A DNA stretch of 64,000 nucleotides from Hymenobacter cellulosivorans (lineage in GTDB: Bacteria > Bacteroidota > Bacteroidia > Cytophagales > Hymenobacteraceae): assembly GCF_022919135.1 (NCBI RefSeq), contig NZ_CP095049.1:1550001-1614000 (forward strand), in the 5' to 3' direction. The translations under genes were made by a program, and so were the position numbers. Of the stretch, positions 43,045 through 53,069 are shown piece after piece. Every line of letters begins with the position of its first letter. Within the stretch, counting starts at the first letter, position 1. A model generated the notes under the pieces. The model ran no database searches and was not told where the DNA came from. It saw nothing but the letters and a program-made list of their open reading frames with translations.

Positions 43045-44793
43045 ATGAAAACTTCTGTACTACTTATCGTCGGGCTGCTGGCCGCCACGCCCGGCATGTC
43101 CCAAAGCTTCGCCGTGACGGGTCTGCTGCCCACCCCCAATGCTGCGGCGGCTCCCCGCGCCACCAACGTGCGCTTTACGCTTTCCCAGCCCGTAGCCAAT
43201 ACCGCTGCCAGTCTGGGCGCAGTAAAAGTGTTTAGCCAGCAGCGCGGCGGCTTGCTCTCAGGTACCACAGTGGCCAACGGTTCTACGCTCACCTTCGACC
43301 CGGCCCAGGACTTTACGCCCGGCGAGCTGGTGCAGGCTACCGTCACCACGGCGGCCCGCAGCAGCGGTGGCACGGCCCTGACTACCCCGCAGGTTTTCCA
43401 GTTCAGGGCGGCCACCTATGGCGGTACAGGAATATTTAGCGGGGGTAGCGAGGTAGCAATCGATAACTCCTCTACCTCTTACATGGTCATGGCCGATATA
43501 GACAATGATGGAGATGTCGACTTGCTGGCGTCTTACCTTGCACGCTCTATCGTAAATGTTCGGCTGAACAACGGGGCGGGCGTGTTTACGGGCACGACTG
43601 AAATAGCTGTGCCCGCTAGGATCCTCGGCATGGTAACAGGCGACATTGACGGCGATGGTGACCTCGATTTACTGACGTCTCACACCGGCATTCATAGCGC
43701 CGGTAGCAGCAGCGGCAGCGTGAGCGTGTGGATAAACAACGGCAGCGGAGTCTTTACGGCCCCCGCAACTAACGGCATAGTATCCGGAGGTGGCTATTCC
43801 TCGCAGCGAGTTACCTTGGCCGACGTGGATGGTGACGGCGACCTGGATATGCTCGTGTTAAACTATCTGCTTTATGATGTGATGACGGCTGCCAATGCTT
43901 CCTCAATAGGGGTTCGGCTCAACAACGGCGCGGGTGTGTTTAGTGGCGGCTCGGATATGCAGTTACCGTCCGGGGCCAACTTCATGGATGTAGGGGATAT
44001 TGACAATGACGGCGACCTGGATTTTGTAACGACTACCAGCTACAACTCCCTGAACGTGGGGCTCAATACTGGTAACGGTATCTTTTCGATTGCCACAAAA
44101 AATCCACAGTTGGGCGGAGTGGCAGCCTTGACCCTAGGTGACTTGGATAATGACGGGGACCTGGACCTGCTGGTATCTGATTCATACGATGATAAGGTCA
44201 AGGTGAGGCTAAATGACGGGAACGGCAATTTCAGTAGTGCCCCCGATATACTGGACGCAGGAGGACTGGAATCCCTGGTAGCCGCCGATGCGGACAGCGA
44301 CGGCGACCTGGACATTCTCACCACGACCAACACCTTAGCATCCGGCTATAAGTTGGGCGTTTGGCTCAACAACGGCGCAGCGAGGTTTAGCAACGGCCCG
44401 ACTACCACCCTGGCCGGCCACATGCGTGGCTTGACGACGGCCGACGTAGATGGTGACGGCGACTTGGACTGCATTGCTGTGGTCGATAATCGTTTGTCAA
44501 CCGAACGGGTCAGCATCCGGCTCAACAACGGCACAGGGACGGCGCTGGCCACCACGAAAGCTCGGCACGCCGCGGCCTTGCAGCCCGCGCCCAACCCCGC
44601 CCACGACGAAGCACGCCTAACCGTGCCAGCCGGCACATTGGAAGTAGAAGTACTCAGTGCCCTGGGCCAGCGCCTGCGTACGGTAGCCGTACCCGCCGGA
44701 GCCACCGAAGTGCGGCTGCCCCTGGCTGGGCTGTCGGCCGGCGTGTACCTGGTGCAGGCCGGGGCCACGGTGGGCCGGCTGGTAGTGGAGTAA
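43045..44793 (+). CDS. T9SS-secreted seven-bladed FG-GAP/VCBS propeller protein, second copy
   Basis: 582 residues from ATG 43045; signal peptide MKTSVLLIVGLLAATPGMS-Q. Same design as 34748-36550: Ig-like SbsA/Big_5 domain (FAVTGLLPTPNAAAAPRATNVRFTLSQPV...TPQVFQFRA), seven calcium-loop repeats (ADIDNDGDVD, GDIDGDGDLD, ADVDGDGDLD, GDIDNDGDLD, GDLDNDGDLD, ADADSDGDLD, ADVDGDGDLD), and a T9SS sorting domain (LQPAPNPAHDEARLTVPAGTLEVEVLSALGQRLRTVAV... VYLVQAGATVGRLVVE). The linkers use NNGAGVF instead of NSGLNSGNF, so it is a diverged paralogue. Divergent from HTH copy 2. Surface or secreted; ligand unknown. Confidence 0.92.
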   Translation: MKTSVLLIVGLLAATPGMSQSFAVTGLLPTPNAAAAPRATNVRFTLSQPVANTAASLGAVKVFSQQRGGLLSGTTVANGSTLTFDPAQDFTPGELVQATVTTAARSSGGTALTTPQVFQFRAATYGGTGIFSGGSEVAIDNSSTSYMVMADIDNDGDVDLLASYLARSIVNVRLNNGAGVFTGTTEIAVPARILGMVTGDIDGDGDLDLLTSHTGIHSAGSSSGSVSVWINNGSGVFTAPATNGIVSGGGYSSQRVTLADVDGDGDLDMLVLNYLLYDVMTAANASSIGVRLNNGAGVFSGGSDMQLPSGANFMDVGDIDNDGDLDFVTTTSYNSLNVGLNTGNGIFSIATKNPQLGGVAALTLGDLDNDGDLDLLVSDSYDDKVKVRLNDGNGNFSSAPDILDAGGLESLVAADADSDGDLDILTTTNTLASGYKLGVWLNNGAARFSNGPTTTLAGHMRGLTTADVDGDGDLDCIAVVDNRLSTERVSIRLNNGTGTALATTKARHAAALQPAPNPAHDEARLTVPAGTLEVEVLSALGQRLRTVAVPAGATEVRLPLAGLSAGVYLVQAGATVGRLVVE

Positions 44794-44834
44794 GCCGCTC
44801 CAGGAGCGGGTTAAGTTCCGGCCAATATCAGAAC

Positions 44835-44866
44835 GCCCCACTTGGCACAAAACCGGGTGGGGCATT
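44835..44866 (+). terminator. terminator after the second FG-GAP cargo gene
   Basis: Arms GCCCCACTTGG (44835-44845) and CCGGGTGGGGC (44853-44863) pair with two G-U wobbles, then ATTT. Confidence 0.55.
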
Positions 44867-44872
44867 TCGATG

Positions 44873-44891
44873 TAGTACATCAGGTGTACTA
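44873..44891. promoter_or_regulatory. 7-5-7 palindrome, operator-like
   Basis: TAGTACA-N5-TGTACTA is a perfect inverted repeat with a five-base spacer, in the non-coding stretch before the T9SS-tail relic. No gene starts nearby, so its role is unclear. Confidence 0.35.
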
Positions 44892-44977
44892 AGGATAACA
44901 CAACGGCCAAGCAGGCGCTGGTGCGGCTTGCCCTGGCCGGAATAGTAGGCAGCCAGCACGTTCTTACGAGCCTGCCC

Positions 44978-45100
44978 CGGTCCGACGAGAGCCGACGAGT
45001 GTTTACTCAGGCTGACACCGCTGGCACAGCCAAACTGGCGTTGCCAAGGGGCATGTACGCGGTAGGCGCTGGTCAGCAGGATTTGCATTTGGTACGCTAG
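44978..45100 (+). pseudogene. relic of a T9SS C-terminal sorting domain
   Basis: Read in frame up to the stop TAG at 45098-45100 this gives RRVFTQADTAGTAKLALPRG followed by MYAVGAGQQDLHLVR, which parallels the ends of the two 14-repeat cargo proteins (GRVVLVVKADTTGTAQLVLP...IGRLVRE and [13 protein letters not shown]...[17 protein letters not shown]). There is no start codon with a signal peptide upstream and no repeats. It is what is left of a deleted cargo gene. The sequence from about 44900 may belong to the same relic. Confidence 0.6.
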
Positions 45101-45445
45101 TAGCGGCTTCAGAATCAACAAAAGGTAAATGCTAGATACTCAGCGTCTGGTCTGGTTGCTGGCTGCATTAGGCCTGCCGATTTGCAAGGCACAACTCAGG
45201 CCCCGGCGGTCTGCTGGCTTGCGCAGTAGAAGGAGGATTTCAGTAGCGGCCCCCACGGGCAGATGGGCCAGATGAGGCCGGGCTTGCCCTGTTGTAAAAT
45301 ATTTCCCCGGCATAATACTATAGTAACTCAGCCGTAATACCTTTAGCCGAAACTCTTCATTCTTTTTTATCTCCATCTATCGGACTACCAGCGCACTCCG
45401 TGCTGATCCGAGCCTTTTCTCCGGACGTGGCACTCCACCTATTGT
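45101..45445. other. intergenic region upstream of the 1541-residue cargo gene
   Basis: No gene recognised. TACCTTTA at 45338-45345 is a -7-like element matching those of the other cargo genes. No TACC-N5-7-GGTA dyad array is seen here, unlike the two regions that carry an HTH gene. Confidence 0.4.
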
Positions 45446-48400
45446 ATGACGCACCTATACCTCGTGGCTGCTCCGGTGGTCCGCTCTGTTCATCGCCTAT
45501 TGGCCAGCCGCCTGCTAGCGCTGCTGGTTCTGCTGCTGCCTTGGGCGGCCCGGGCCCAGACGCTGGACCCGAAACAGTCGACGCCCTCGGTAGGCGCCAT
45601 GCTCAACCCCGATGGCACGCTGCGGCCTGGTGGAGCGGGCTCGTTTGATGCCAGGGGCTACCGCATGAGCCTCGACTCCAAGACCGGGGGGCCGGTATTC
45701 CGCCCCGCCGGAGCAGGCGATGAGAACTGGCAGGACGGCTTCGGACTGCCTGGTACCAACGGCACTATCTATGCCGTGGCGCGGGCCACCAATGGTGACG
45801 TGTATGTGGGCGGTGAGTTCACGGGCGCAGGCGCGGTAGCAGCTAGTAGAATAGCCCGCTGGAATGGTACAGCCTGGAGTGCGCTCGGTGACGGCAGTTC
45901 CTTGGAAAATAATGGGTTGAACGGTAGAGTTTTAGCTCTGGCGGTAAGCAGCACGGGCGAGCTCTATGCAGGTGGTTACTTTACTCAGGCCCGCAATGGT
46001 GCTGGCAATACGGTGCCCGTCAGTAATATAGCCAAATGGAGCAATGGAGCCTGGAGCGCGCTCGGCGACGGCATAAATAATCAGGTCGATGTGCTGGCGG
46101 TAGCCACCACCGGTGAGCTCTACGCGGGCGGCATCTTTACGCAAGCCCGCACCAGCAGCACAAATACGGTAGCGGCCAGCCGTGTGGCCAAATGGAGCAA
46201 TGGAGCCTGGAGCGCGCTCGGCGACGGCAGTACCATAACCGGCAATGGAATAGACAACAGAGTTTTAGCTCTGGCGGTAAGCAGCACGGGCGAGCTTTAC
46301 GTAGGAGGAATATTTACCCAGGCCCGCAATGGTGCTGGTAATACAGTGCCCGTCAGTAATATAGCCAAGTGGAGCAATGGAGCCTGGAGCGCGCTCGGCG
46401 ACGGCAGTAACATAAATAACAACGGTGTCAACACCATGGTCTCTAGCTTGGCCGTGAGCAGTGCGGGCGAATTGTATGTGGGAGGCAACTTCTCGGAGGC
46501 TCGCACGAGTGCCTTCAACACGGTGCCAGCCAGCGCTGTAGCGAAGTGGAGCAATGGAGCTTGGACCGTGCTTGGCCAGAGAAATAGCCTGAACTACAAC
46601 GGCGTGGGAATTGGCCCTACGGGCAGTGGTACGGTCTTTAGCTTGGCCTTGGGCAATGCGGGCGAAGTGTATGTAAGCGGCGTCTTCACGCATGCCCGCA
46701 CCAGCAGTAGCGCCACGGTGCCCGCCAGCCGCGTAGCCAAGTGGAGCAACGGCGCCTGGACTGTGCTCGGCGAGAGTACTAGCGTGGACAACAACGGAGT
46801 AGAAGTGGGCCAGGTAAATGCCATAGCTGTAGGCAGCACGGGTGAACTCTACATGGGTGGTAGCTTCAGCCAGGCTCGCACTAGCAGCACCAGCACCGTA
46901 CCAGTTAACAACGTGGCCCAGTGGAGTGGAGCAACCTGGAATGCGCTGGGCGCGGATCATAATGGAGTGAATGGTAACATTCAGGCCGTGGTACGGATGG
47001 CCAACGGCGACGTGTACATAGGCGGGCAATTTACCGGCGTAGGTACGGTTCCGGCCAGCTATATAGCTAAGTGGAACGGCACGGCTTGGAGTGCGCTCGG
47101 CGACGGCAGTGCCCTAGGCAGCAACGGGGTAAACAGCGAGGTGAACGCGCTGGCCCTAGGCAGCGCGGGGGAGCTCTACGTGGGCGGCCTGTTTACGCGG
47201 GCTCGCACCAGTCTCAGTAATAGTATACCTGTCAGCTACGTGGCCAAGTGGAGCAACGGGGCTTGGAGCGCGCTCGGCGACGGCGGCACTGCTACCGGCA
47301 ACGGTGCTAATAATCAAGTGAGTGCCTTGGCCGTGAGTAACACCGGGGAAGTCTACGTGGGTGGCGTCTTCAGCCAGGTCCGCACCAGCAGCACGAGCAC
47401 TTTACCCGCCAGCCGTGTAGCCAAGTGGAGCAACGGAACCTGGAGCACGCTTGGCGACGGTAGCAGCGTGAACAACAATGGGGTAACTGGCACAGTGAGT
47501 ACACTGGCATTAGGCAGCGCCGGAGAACTTTACGTGGGTGGTGAATTCAATCAGGCACGTAGCAGCAGCACCAGCACCTTACCCGTTAGCAACATCGCCA
47601 AGTGGAGCAACGGAGCCTGGAGCGCGCTCGGCGACGGTAGTAACATAAATAACAACGGGACCAATAGCCATGTATATACGCTGGCGGTAGCCACCACCGG
47701 AGAACTCTACGTGGGCGGCAACTTTAGTCAGGTTCGCACTAGTACCGGCAGTAGAGTGGCTGCGAAAGGAATTGCTCGTTGGAATGGCACGGTCTGGAGC
47801 GCCCTGGGCGACGGCAGTTCCGTTGATGGCAATGGGGTAAATGGCGCAGCCTTTGCCCTCGTCTTCGGTGATGCGGGAGAGCTCTACGTGGGCGGCATAT
47901 TCACGCAGGCTCGCACCAGCAGCACCAGCACAGTAGCGGCAAACAATGTAGCCATCTGGAATGGCACGGCCTGGAGTACGCTAGGTGCAGGAGTGAACGG
48001 TTCCGTAAGAGCCCTGGCAGTGAGTGGAAAGCAGATAACGGCTGGAGGCCTGTTTCTGGCCGTAGGCGACAATACGAAGCAAACGGCGCACTTCGGCATC
48101 TACACCGCCGCCGCTACCAACAGCCTTGTTGTGAGCACCGGCACGCTGGCTAATCCTACAGTCGTGCCGGCTGGCACCTACACTAGCGTTACCGTAACGG
48201 GTATCGGCGTAGCCGTACTGACGGGCGGTATTAGCGTCTCGGCTGCGGTGAACGTGCAGAGTGGGGGCGTACTGCTCACCAATTGCCAACCCCTGACCGG
48301 GGCGGCCACCTTCACGCTGGCCGCCAGAGCCACCCTTGGCATTTGCGACCCAGCTGGGTTGAGCACTACCCCCGGAGCCGGAGCTGTGCAAACCACCGGA

Positions 48401-50071
48401 ACACGCAGCTTCTCGCCCGAAGCCACCTATATCTATAACGGGCTGCAGGCGCAGGTGACCGGCACGGCCCTGCCAGCCATAGTAGGTACCCTCGACAATG
48501 CCAACGGCGGTGGCCCTGTTCAGCTAAGCCAGCCGACGAGCATCAGCCGTGAGCTACGCCTTACCACTGGCACCCTGAACCTGAACGCCCAAGCCTTAAC
48601 GTTGCTCAGCGACGCGACTACCACGGCCCAGGTAAACCAGGACGGCCGCACCACCACAGGTACGGTGACCGGCGGCAACGTCACGGTACAGCGCTTTGTG
48701 CCGGCCAATGGCAACGCCGGCCTGGGCTACCGCCATCTTGCCTCGCCAGTGAGCGGTAACTCCCTGGCAGACTTAACCGTGGCGGGTGGCTTCCAGCCCG
48801 TTTTCAACGCGGGCTACAACAGCAGCGCCACTTCGGGCCTGATTACGCCCTTCCCCACGGTGTTCGGCTTCGACCCGGCCCGCATCGGCACGGCCGCCAG
48901 CAGCTATACCGGCTTCGACCAAGGCTGGTACTCGCCGGCCGCTGGCAATGGTCCCGACAACTTCCTTGCTGGCCGGGGCTACACCGTGAACCTGGCCGCT
49001 AACCAGATGGTGGACTTCGTAGGCGCGCTCAACCAAGCTGCTGTATCTGTGGTCCTGCCCCGGGCCGCCGGCACTGCCACCCCCGACGACAGCCGGGGCT
49101 GGCACTTGCTGGGTAACCCCTTCGCCAGCAGCTTCGCCCTGTCTAGCCTCGACAGCACGGCCGGTGTAGACAATGCGAAGTACGTATTCCAGAGCACCGG
49201 CCCCTACGCTGGCGGCTACGACACTTACCTCACCGGCCTGAGCGGGCAACCATTATTAGCCGTGGGCCAAGGCTTTTTTGTCCGCACCAGCACGCCGGGT
49301 ACTACGCCTACGCTCACCTTCGCCGTGAGCGGGCGGCGCGTAGACTTCACCACGAACTCGACCTTCCACCGGGCTGAAGCCAAGACGCGCCCGCTGCTGG
49401 AACTGGCCCTGACCAATGCCGCCGGCACCCTGCGTGACCGAACCACGCTCTATGCCGATGCCCGCGCCACCACGGGCCTGGATGCCTCCTACGATGCCGT
49501 GAAGCTAGCCAACCCACACGGACTGAACCTCTCGCAGACTACTGTGGGTCCGCGCCTGGCTCTGAATGGGGTACCAGCCTTCGGGCCGGGTACGGTTGTA
49601 CCGCTAGCCGTAGGCGTGCCCGTCGCCGGCACGTATGCCCTGCTCGTAAACCAGCTGCTCAACCTGCCCGCCGGTACTGCCGTGATGCTGGTCGACACAG
49701 AACTGAATACGCGTACGGACCTGGCTACACTGCCAGCCGCCGGCTACACCTTCAGTGTAACGGCAACCCAGGCTACGGCTTTGCTCACCGACCGTTTCTA
49801 CCTGAGCGTGAGCGCCACGGCGCTAGCCACCACGGCGGGTCGTATGACTTCGGTGCCGCAGCTTTACCCCAACCCGACCACGGGCGCGGTTCTGCTTAGC
49901 GGTGTGCAGCCCGGCGCTTCGGTGCAGGTGCTGGACGTACGCGGCCGGGTAGTGCTGAGCACCACGGCCGATGCTACGGGCGCGGCGCGGCTCGCGCTGC
50001 CAGCCGCGCTGTCGGCGGGCGTGTATGTGGTGCGTGCCGGCCAGCAAGCTGTGCGCCTGGTGCGCGAGTAA
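45446..50071 (+). CDS. large T9SS-secreted tandem propeller protein, 14 repeats
   Basis: 1541 residues from ATG 45446; signal peptide ends LLPWAARA-Q. Opens like the protein at 38956 ([18 protein letters not shown]...DENWQDGFG), then repeats of [38 protein letters not shown]. 13 KW units plus a final one ([18 protein letters not shown]); the short units [18 protein letters not shown] and [18 protein letters not shown] mark units 1 and 8, so again 7+7. From about residue 890 it carries a long beta-rich region ([18 protein letters not shown]..., [37 protein letters not shown]) found in large Bacteroidota surface proteins, and ends in a T9SS sorting domain ([18 protein letters not shown]...QAVRLVRE). 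No HTH partner. Ligand unknown. Confidence 0.9.
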   Translation: MTHLYLVAAPVVRSVHRLLASRLLALLVLLLPWAARAQTLDPKQSTPSVGAMLNPDGTLRPGGAGSFDARGYRMSLDSKTGGPVFRPAGAGDENWQDGFGLPGTNGTIYAVARATNGDVYVGGEFTGAGAVAASRIARWNGTAWSALGDGSSLENNGLNGRVLALAVSSTGELYAGGYFTQARNGAGNTVPVSNIAKWSNGAWSALGDGINNQVDVLAVATTGELYAGGIFTQARTSSTNTVAASRVAKWSNGAWSALGDGSTITGNGIDNRVLALAVSSTGELYVGGIFTQARNGAGNTVPVSNIAKWSNGAWSALGDGSNINNNGVNTMVSSLAVSSAGELYVGGNFSEARTSAFNTVPASAVAKWSNGAWTVLGQRNSLNYNGVGIGPTGSGTVFSLALGNAGEVYVSGVFTHARTSSSATVPASRVAKWSNGAWTVLGESTSVDNNGVEVGQVNAIAVGSTGELYMGGSFSQARTSSTSTVPVNNVAQWSGATWNALGADHNGVNGNIQAVVRMANGDVYIGGQFTGVGTVPASYIAKWNGTAWSALGDGSALGSNGVNSEVNALALGSAGELYVGGLFTRARTSLSNSIPVSYVAKWSNGAWSALGDGGTATGNGANNQVSALAVSNTGEVYVGGVFSQVRTSSTSTLPASRVAKWSNGTWSTLGDGSSVNNNGVTGTVSTLALGSAGELYVGGEFNQARSSSTSTLPVSNIAKWSNGAWSALGDGSNINNNGTNSHVYTLAVATTGELYVGGNFSQVRTSTGSRVAAKGIARWNGTVWSALGDGSSVDGNGVNGAAFALVFGDAGELYVGGIFTQARTSSTSTVAANNVAIWNGTAWSTLGAGVNGSVRALAVSGKQITAGGLFLAVGDNTKQTAHFGIYTAAATNSLVVSTGTLANPTVVPAGTYTSVTVTGIGVAVLTGGISVSAAVNVQSGGVLLTNCQPLTGAATFTLAARATLGICDPAGLSTTPGAGAVQTTGTRSFSPEATYIYNGLQAQVTGTALPAIVGTLDNANGGGPVQLSQPTSISRELRLTTGTLNLNAQALTLLSDATTTAQVNQDGRTTTGTVTGGNVTVQRFVPANGNAGLGYRHLASPVSGNSLADLTVAGGFQPVFNAGYNSSATSGLITPFPTVFGFDPARIGTAASSYTGFDQGWYSPAAGNGPDNFLAGRGYTVNLAANQMVDFVGALNQAAVSVVLPRAAGTATPDDSRGWHLLGNPFASSFALSSLDSTAGVDNAKYVFQSTGPYAGGYDTYLTGLSGQPLLAVGQGFFVRTSTPGTTPTLTFAVSGRRVDFTTNSTFHRAEAKTRPLLELALTNAAGTLRDRTTLYADARATTGLDASYDAVKLANPHGLNLSQTTVGPRLALNGVPAFGPGTVVPLAVGVPVAGTYALLVNQLLNLPAGTAVMLVDTELNTRTDLATLPAAGYTFSVTATQATALLTDRFYLSVSATALATTAGRMTSVPQLYPNPTTGAVLLSGVQPGASVQVLDVRGRVVLSTTADATGAARLALPAALSAGVYVVRAGQQAVRLVRE

Positions 50072-50096
50072 CCAGTTCTCTATAGAGAGTTACTAC

Positions 50097-50126
50097 AAAG
50101 GCCGGCTGCGTGAGCAGCCGGCCTTT
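50097..50126 (+). terminator. terminator after the large cargo gene
   Basis: Perfect arms AAAGGCCGGCTGC (50097-50109) and GCAGCCGGCCTTT (50114-50126) with a GTGA loop. Confidence 0.85.
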
Positions 50127-50235
50127 GCTATTTGCAGTATTGTCGAATGATTACAATGACGCCCCCTTGCGGCCCGGCGTCCTGCCCATGCCGACCTGGC
50201 ATCGTCGTTCAGTGCTGGGCCGCACGATTGCGCCT

Positions 50236-50961
50236 CTACAGGTGCATGTACTGGCGCTTGGCCAGTTCCTTGCTCGGCTTGGGCACGGTCGGATTCTGGT
50301 CGAGCAGCTCGCGCACCTGCTCGGGCGTGATGTCGCGGAAGTCCCTGATAACTCGCAGCGGGGCCTGAAACTGCTCGGGCTTCAGGCCGCTGCTGACCCC
50401 GATGCAGCGCATCTTAGCCTTGTAGGCCGCCTGCTCGCCCAGCAGGGCGTCTTCGAAGACCACGCAACGCTCCGGTGGCACGCCCAGCTTCTGGGCCACT
50501 ACGCTGAACGTGTCGGCGTGGGGCTTGCCCTTCTCCACGTCGTCCTTGCCGGTCACCACGTCGAAGTACTGGCGCAAATCCAGGTGGTCGATGATGTAGC
50601 TGATGGTTTCGGGTGGGGAGCCGGTGCCCAGCCCGATATTGAAGCCTGCCGCCCGGGCCGCTTGCAGAAACTCCGAGAGGCCAGGCATTTCCCGACGCTT
50701 GTCCCAGTAGAGCACCCGGTACAGGAACTCGCGCTGGCTGGCGTACTCTTTGAGCTGCTTGTCTGGCACTGGATGGCGAAACACGGTTTTGAGAATATTG
50801 GTGGCCGGCATTCCGTTCAGGCGCTTGAGCAGCTGGCGGGCGTTGGTGGTCAGGCCATGCTCCCGGAAGAGCAGCTGGAAGGCCTTGGCCTGGTAGGGCG
50901 TATTGTCAACGAGGACACCGTCCATATCGAAGATCAGGGCGTAGGGAGGTTGCGAAGTCAT
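50236..50961 (-). CDS. HAD hydrolase, beta-phosphoglucomutase-like
   Basis: Cytosolic haloacid-dehalogenase-superfamily phosphatase or phosphomutase, 241 residues from ATG 50961. Motif I FDMDGVLVDN (nucleophile Asp and acid/base Asp), motif II GLGTGSP, motif III Lys in GKDDVEKGKPHADTF, motif IV VVFEDALLGEQAA. An alpha-helical cap between motifs I and II places it in the beta-phosphoglucomutase-like group; the DxD of motif I is compatible with phosphatase or mutase. The frame extends much further upstream but that part overlaps the divergent pafA-like promoter. Substrate cannot be told. Confidence 0.92.
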   Translation of the reverse strand: MTSQPPYALIFDMDGVLVDNTPYQAKAFQLLFREHGLTTNARQLLKRLNGMPATNILKTVFRHPVPDKQLKEYASQREFLYRVLYWDKRREMPGLSEFLQAARAAGFNIGLGTGSPPETISYIIDHLDLRQYFDVVTGKDDVEKGKPHADTFSVVAQKLGVPPERCVVFEDALLGEQAAYKAKMRCIGVSSGLKPEQFQAPLRVIRDFRDITPEQVRELLDQNPTVPKPSKELAKRQYMHL

Positions 50962-51057
50962 AGGTCGGAAGCGGATACTATAAGCCGGGAATGGTGCTTG
51001 GGTGTACGCGCGGGCTGCTATTTTGGCCGCTAGCGCCGTGTTACGGCCGCCGGGCCT

Positions 51058-51065
51058 TACCTTTG
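51058..51065 (+). promoter_or_regulatory. -7 element of the pafA-like gene
   Basis: TACCTTTG fits the Bacteroidota -7 consensus. It lies downstream of the longest possible start (51002) and 62 bases before the TTG at 51128, supporting the latter as start. No good -33 element. Confidence 0.5.
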
Positions 51066-51127
51066 CGGCCGCTGCAGCCGCCCGATTCTCTAAGACGGTG
51101 GCGCAGCCGAACCAACGCGTTACGGAT

Positions 51128-52837
51128 TTGAAAAAGAGCCTGTTCTTATTGGGTGCTGCCCTGCTGGCGGCCCCCGCCTTTGCCCAGAAAAAAACCAAGC
51201 CCCTTGCCCGCCCCAAGCTGGTGGTCGGCATCGTGGTGGACCAGATGCGCTACGACTACCTCTACCGGTACTGGAACAAATACGGCACCGATGGTTTCAA
51301 GCGCCTGCTGGGCGAGGGGTTCAGCTACGAAAACACCCACTACAACTATGTGCCGACCTATACCGGGCCGGGTCACGCCAGCATCTATACCGGCACTACG
51401 CCCTCCATGCACGGCATCGTGGGCAACAACTGGTTTGAGCGCGAAACCGGCAAGGGCACGTATGTAACCGAAGACAAGACGGTGCAGGGCGTGGGCGGCA
51501 GCGGGCCGGAAGGGCAAATGTCGCCGCGCCACATGAAAACCACCACCATCACCGATGAGCTGCGCCTGGCGACCAACTTCGAGAGCAAGGTGATTGGCGT
51601 CTGCATCAAGGACCGGGGCTCCATTCTGCCGGCCGGCCACGCCGCTAACGCCGCTTACTGGTACGACGGCTCCAACGGGGCCTTTATTACCAGCACCTTC
51701 TACGCCCAGCAGCTGCCGGCCTGGGTAGCGCAGTTCAATAGCCAGCAGCGGGCCGCTCAGTACCTCGACAAGCCCTGGACGACGCTGCTGCCCATCGGCC
51801 AGTACACTGAAAGCACCCCCGACGACGTGGCCTGGGAATCGGCATTTAAGGGCGAAGTCAAGCCCGTATTCCCCCATGATTTGCCGACGCTGAGCGCCCA
51901 GGCCCCCAAGGCCGTGCAGGGTGCCCTGAAGGCCGAAGGCGAAAAGGCGCCGGTAGCCACGCCCCGCAACCTGGACTTGATTCGGTCCACGCCCTTCGGC
52001 AACTCGCTCACCCTGGACTTTGCCCTGGAAGCCGTGCGGGCCGAGCAGCTGGGCCAGCGCGGCCAGACCGACTTCCTGGCATTGAGCTTCAGTTCGACCG
52101 ACTACGTGGGGCACCAGTTCGGCACCACCGCCATTGAAACCGAGGACACCTACCTGCGCCTCGACCAGGACATTGCCCGCCTGCTGAGCTCCCTCGACAA
52201 AACCGTGGGCAAAGGTCAGGTGCTCGTGTTCCTGTCGGCCGACCACGCCGCGGCCCAGTCGCCTAACTTTATGGTGGAGCACCACCTGCCGGCCGGCTCG
52301 GTGGGTCCCCGCCTCATGCGCGACTCTATTCAGCAGGCTCTGGTGAAACGGCACGGGGCCGGCAACTGGGTGCTGAGCTACGAAAACCAGCAGGTGTACC
52401 TCAACCGCCCGCTCATTGCCCAGAAGCAGCTCAACCTGCGCACGGTGCAGGATGAGGTAGTCGACATTGCCGTGACTCTGGCTGGCGTAACCCGCGCCAT
52501 TACGGCCGACGATTTGCAGAAGTCGCACTGGGAAAGTGGGATGTTGATGTACCTGGAAAACGGCTACTTCCCCAAGCGCAGCGGCGACGTGATGGTGGTG
52601 CTGGAGCCCGGCTGGCTGGAGTCGTACTCTTTCCCCGTGAGCAAGGGCACGACCCACGGCTCCCTGAACAACTACGACACGCACGTGCCGCTCGTGTTCT
52701 GGGGCTGGCACGTGAAACGCGGCGAGTCGAGCACTCCGGCCAAGATTACCGATATTGCCGCCACGCTGGCCCGCTGGCTGCACATTCAGGAGCCCAACGG
52801 CAGCACCGGCACTCCGCTGCTGGAAGTTCTGCGGTAG
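51128..52837 (+). CDS. pafA: PafA-type alkaline phosphatase, exported
   Basis: Secreted phosphomonoesterase of the alkaline-phosphatase superfamily, PafA group, which releases phosphate from many organic phosphates. A TTG at 51128 gives the signal peptide LKKSLFLLGAALLAAPAFA-Q; 569 residues. Active-site features: metal-binding VVGIVVDQMRYDYL, nucleophile Thr and following Asn in YVPTYTGPGHASIYTGTTPSMHGIVGNNW, the PafA-specific Lys and Arg in GVCIKDRGSILP, and metal ligands in DYVGHQFG (Asp, His) and LSADHAAAQSP (Asp-His). The second metal His is in KGTTHGSLNNYDTHVPLVFWG. Divergent from the HAD gene. No Pho box was identified. Confidence 0.93.
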   Translation: MKKSLFLLGAALLAAPAFAQKKTKPLARPKLVVGIVVDQMRYDYLYRYWNKYGTDGFKRLLGEGFSYENTHYNYVPTYTGPGHASIYTGTTPSMHGIVGNNWFERETGKGTYVTEDKTVQGVGGSGPEGQMSPRHMKTTTITDELRLATNFESKVIGVCIKDRGSILPAGHAANAAYWYDGSNGAFITSTFYAQQLPAWVAQFNSQQRAAQYLDKPWTTLLPIGQYTESTPDDVAWESAFKGEVKPVFPHDLPTLSAQAPKAVQGALKAEGEKAPVATPRNLDLIRSTPFGNSLTLDFALEAVRAEQLGQRGQTDFLALSFSSTDYVGHQFGTTAIETEDTYLRLDQDIARLLSSLDKTVGKGQVLVFLSADHAAAQSPNFMVEHHLPAGSVGPRLMRDSIQQALVKRHGAGNWVLSYENQQVYLNRPLIAQKQLNLRTVQDEVVDIAVTLAGVTRAITADDLQKSHWESGMLMYLENGYFPKRSGDVMVVLEPGWLESYSFPVSKGTTHGSLNNYDTHVPLVFWGWHVKRGESSTPAKITDIAATLARWLHIQEPNGSTGTPLLEVLR

Positions 52838-53069
52838 GAGCGGGGCAGGTTTAGCACCTTTTGGCAACAGAAACTGGCAATTGTGCAAGCTTTTTTGCCC
52901 GGCCTATTCAATCCGTCTGTAAATTTGGGTCCGGCCAGTCTGTTTTCCGTCGGCTGCCGGCCCGCCGGGCGCGTATAACGCACCCCAGTGAACTTTGTAC
53001 TTCTTCTTAACGAACCGGGCGCCTGCAATGCGCCCCTACAGCCCGGGCGCGTGACGCGTCCATCTTTCT

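Noticed and set aside
51146..52888. 580-codon open frame on the minus strand across the PafA-like gene
   Set aside because: Antisense to a gene with all active-site motifs; the product is a Gly/His/Val-rich shadow without domains.
52960..53050. GGGCGC-rich palindromic stretch before ppa as a possible operator
   Set aside because: The words are short, irregularly spaced and typical of GC-rich intergenic DNA here; no dyad of convincing length.
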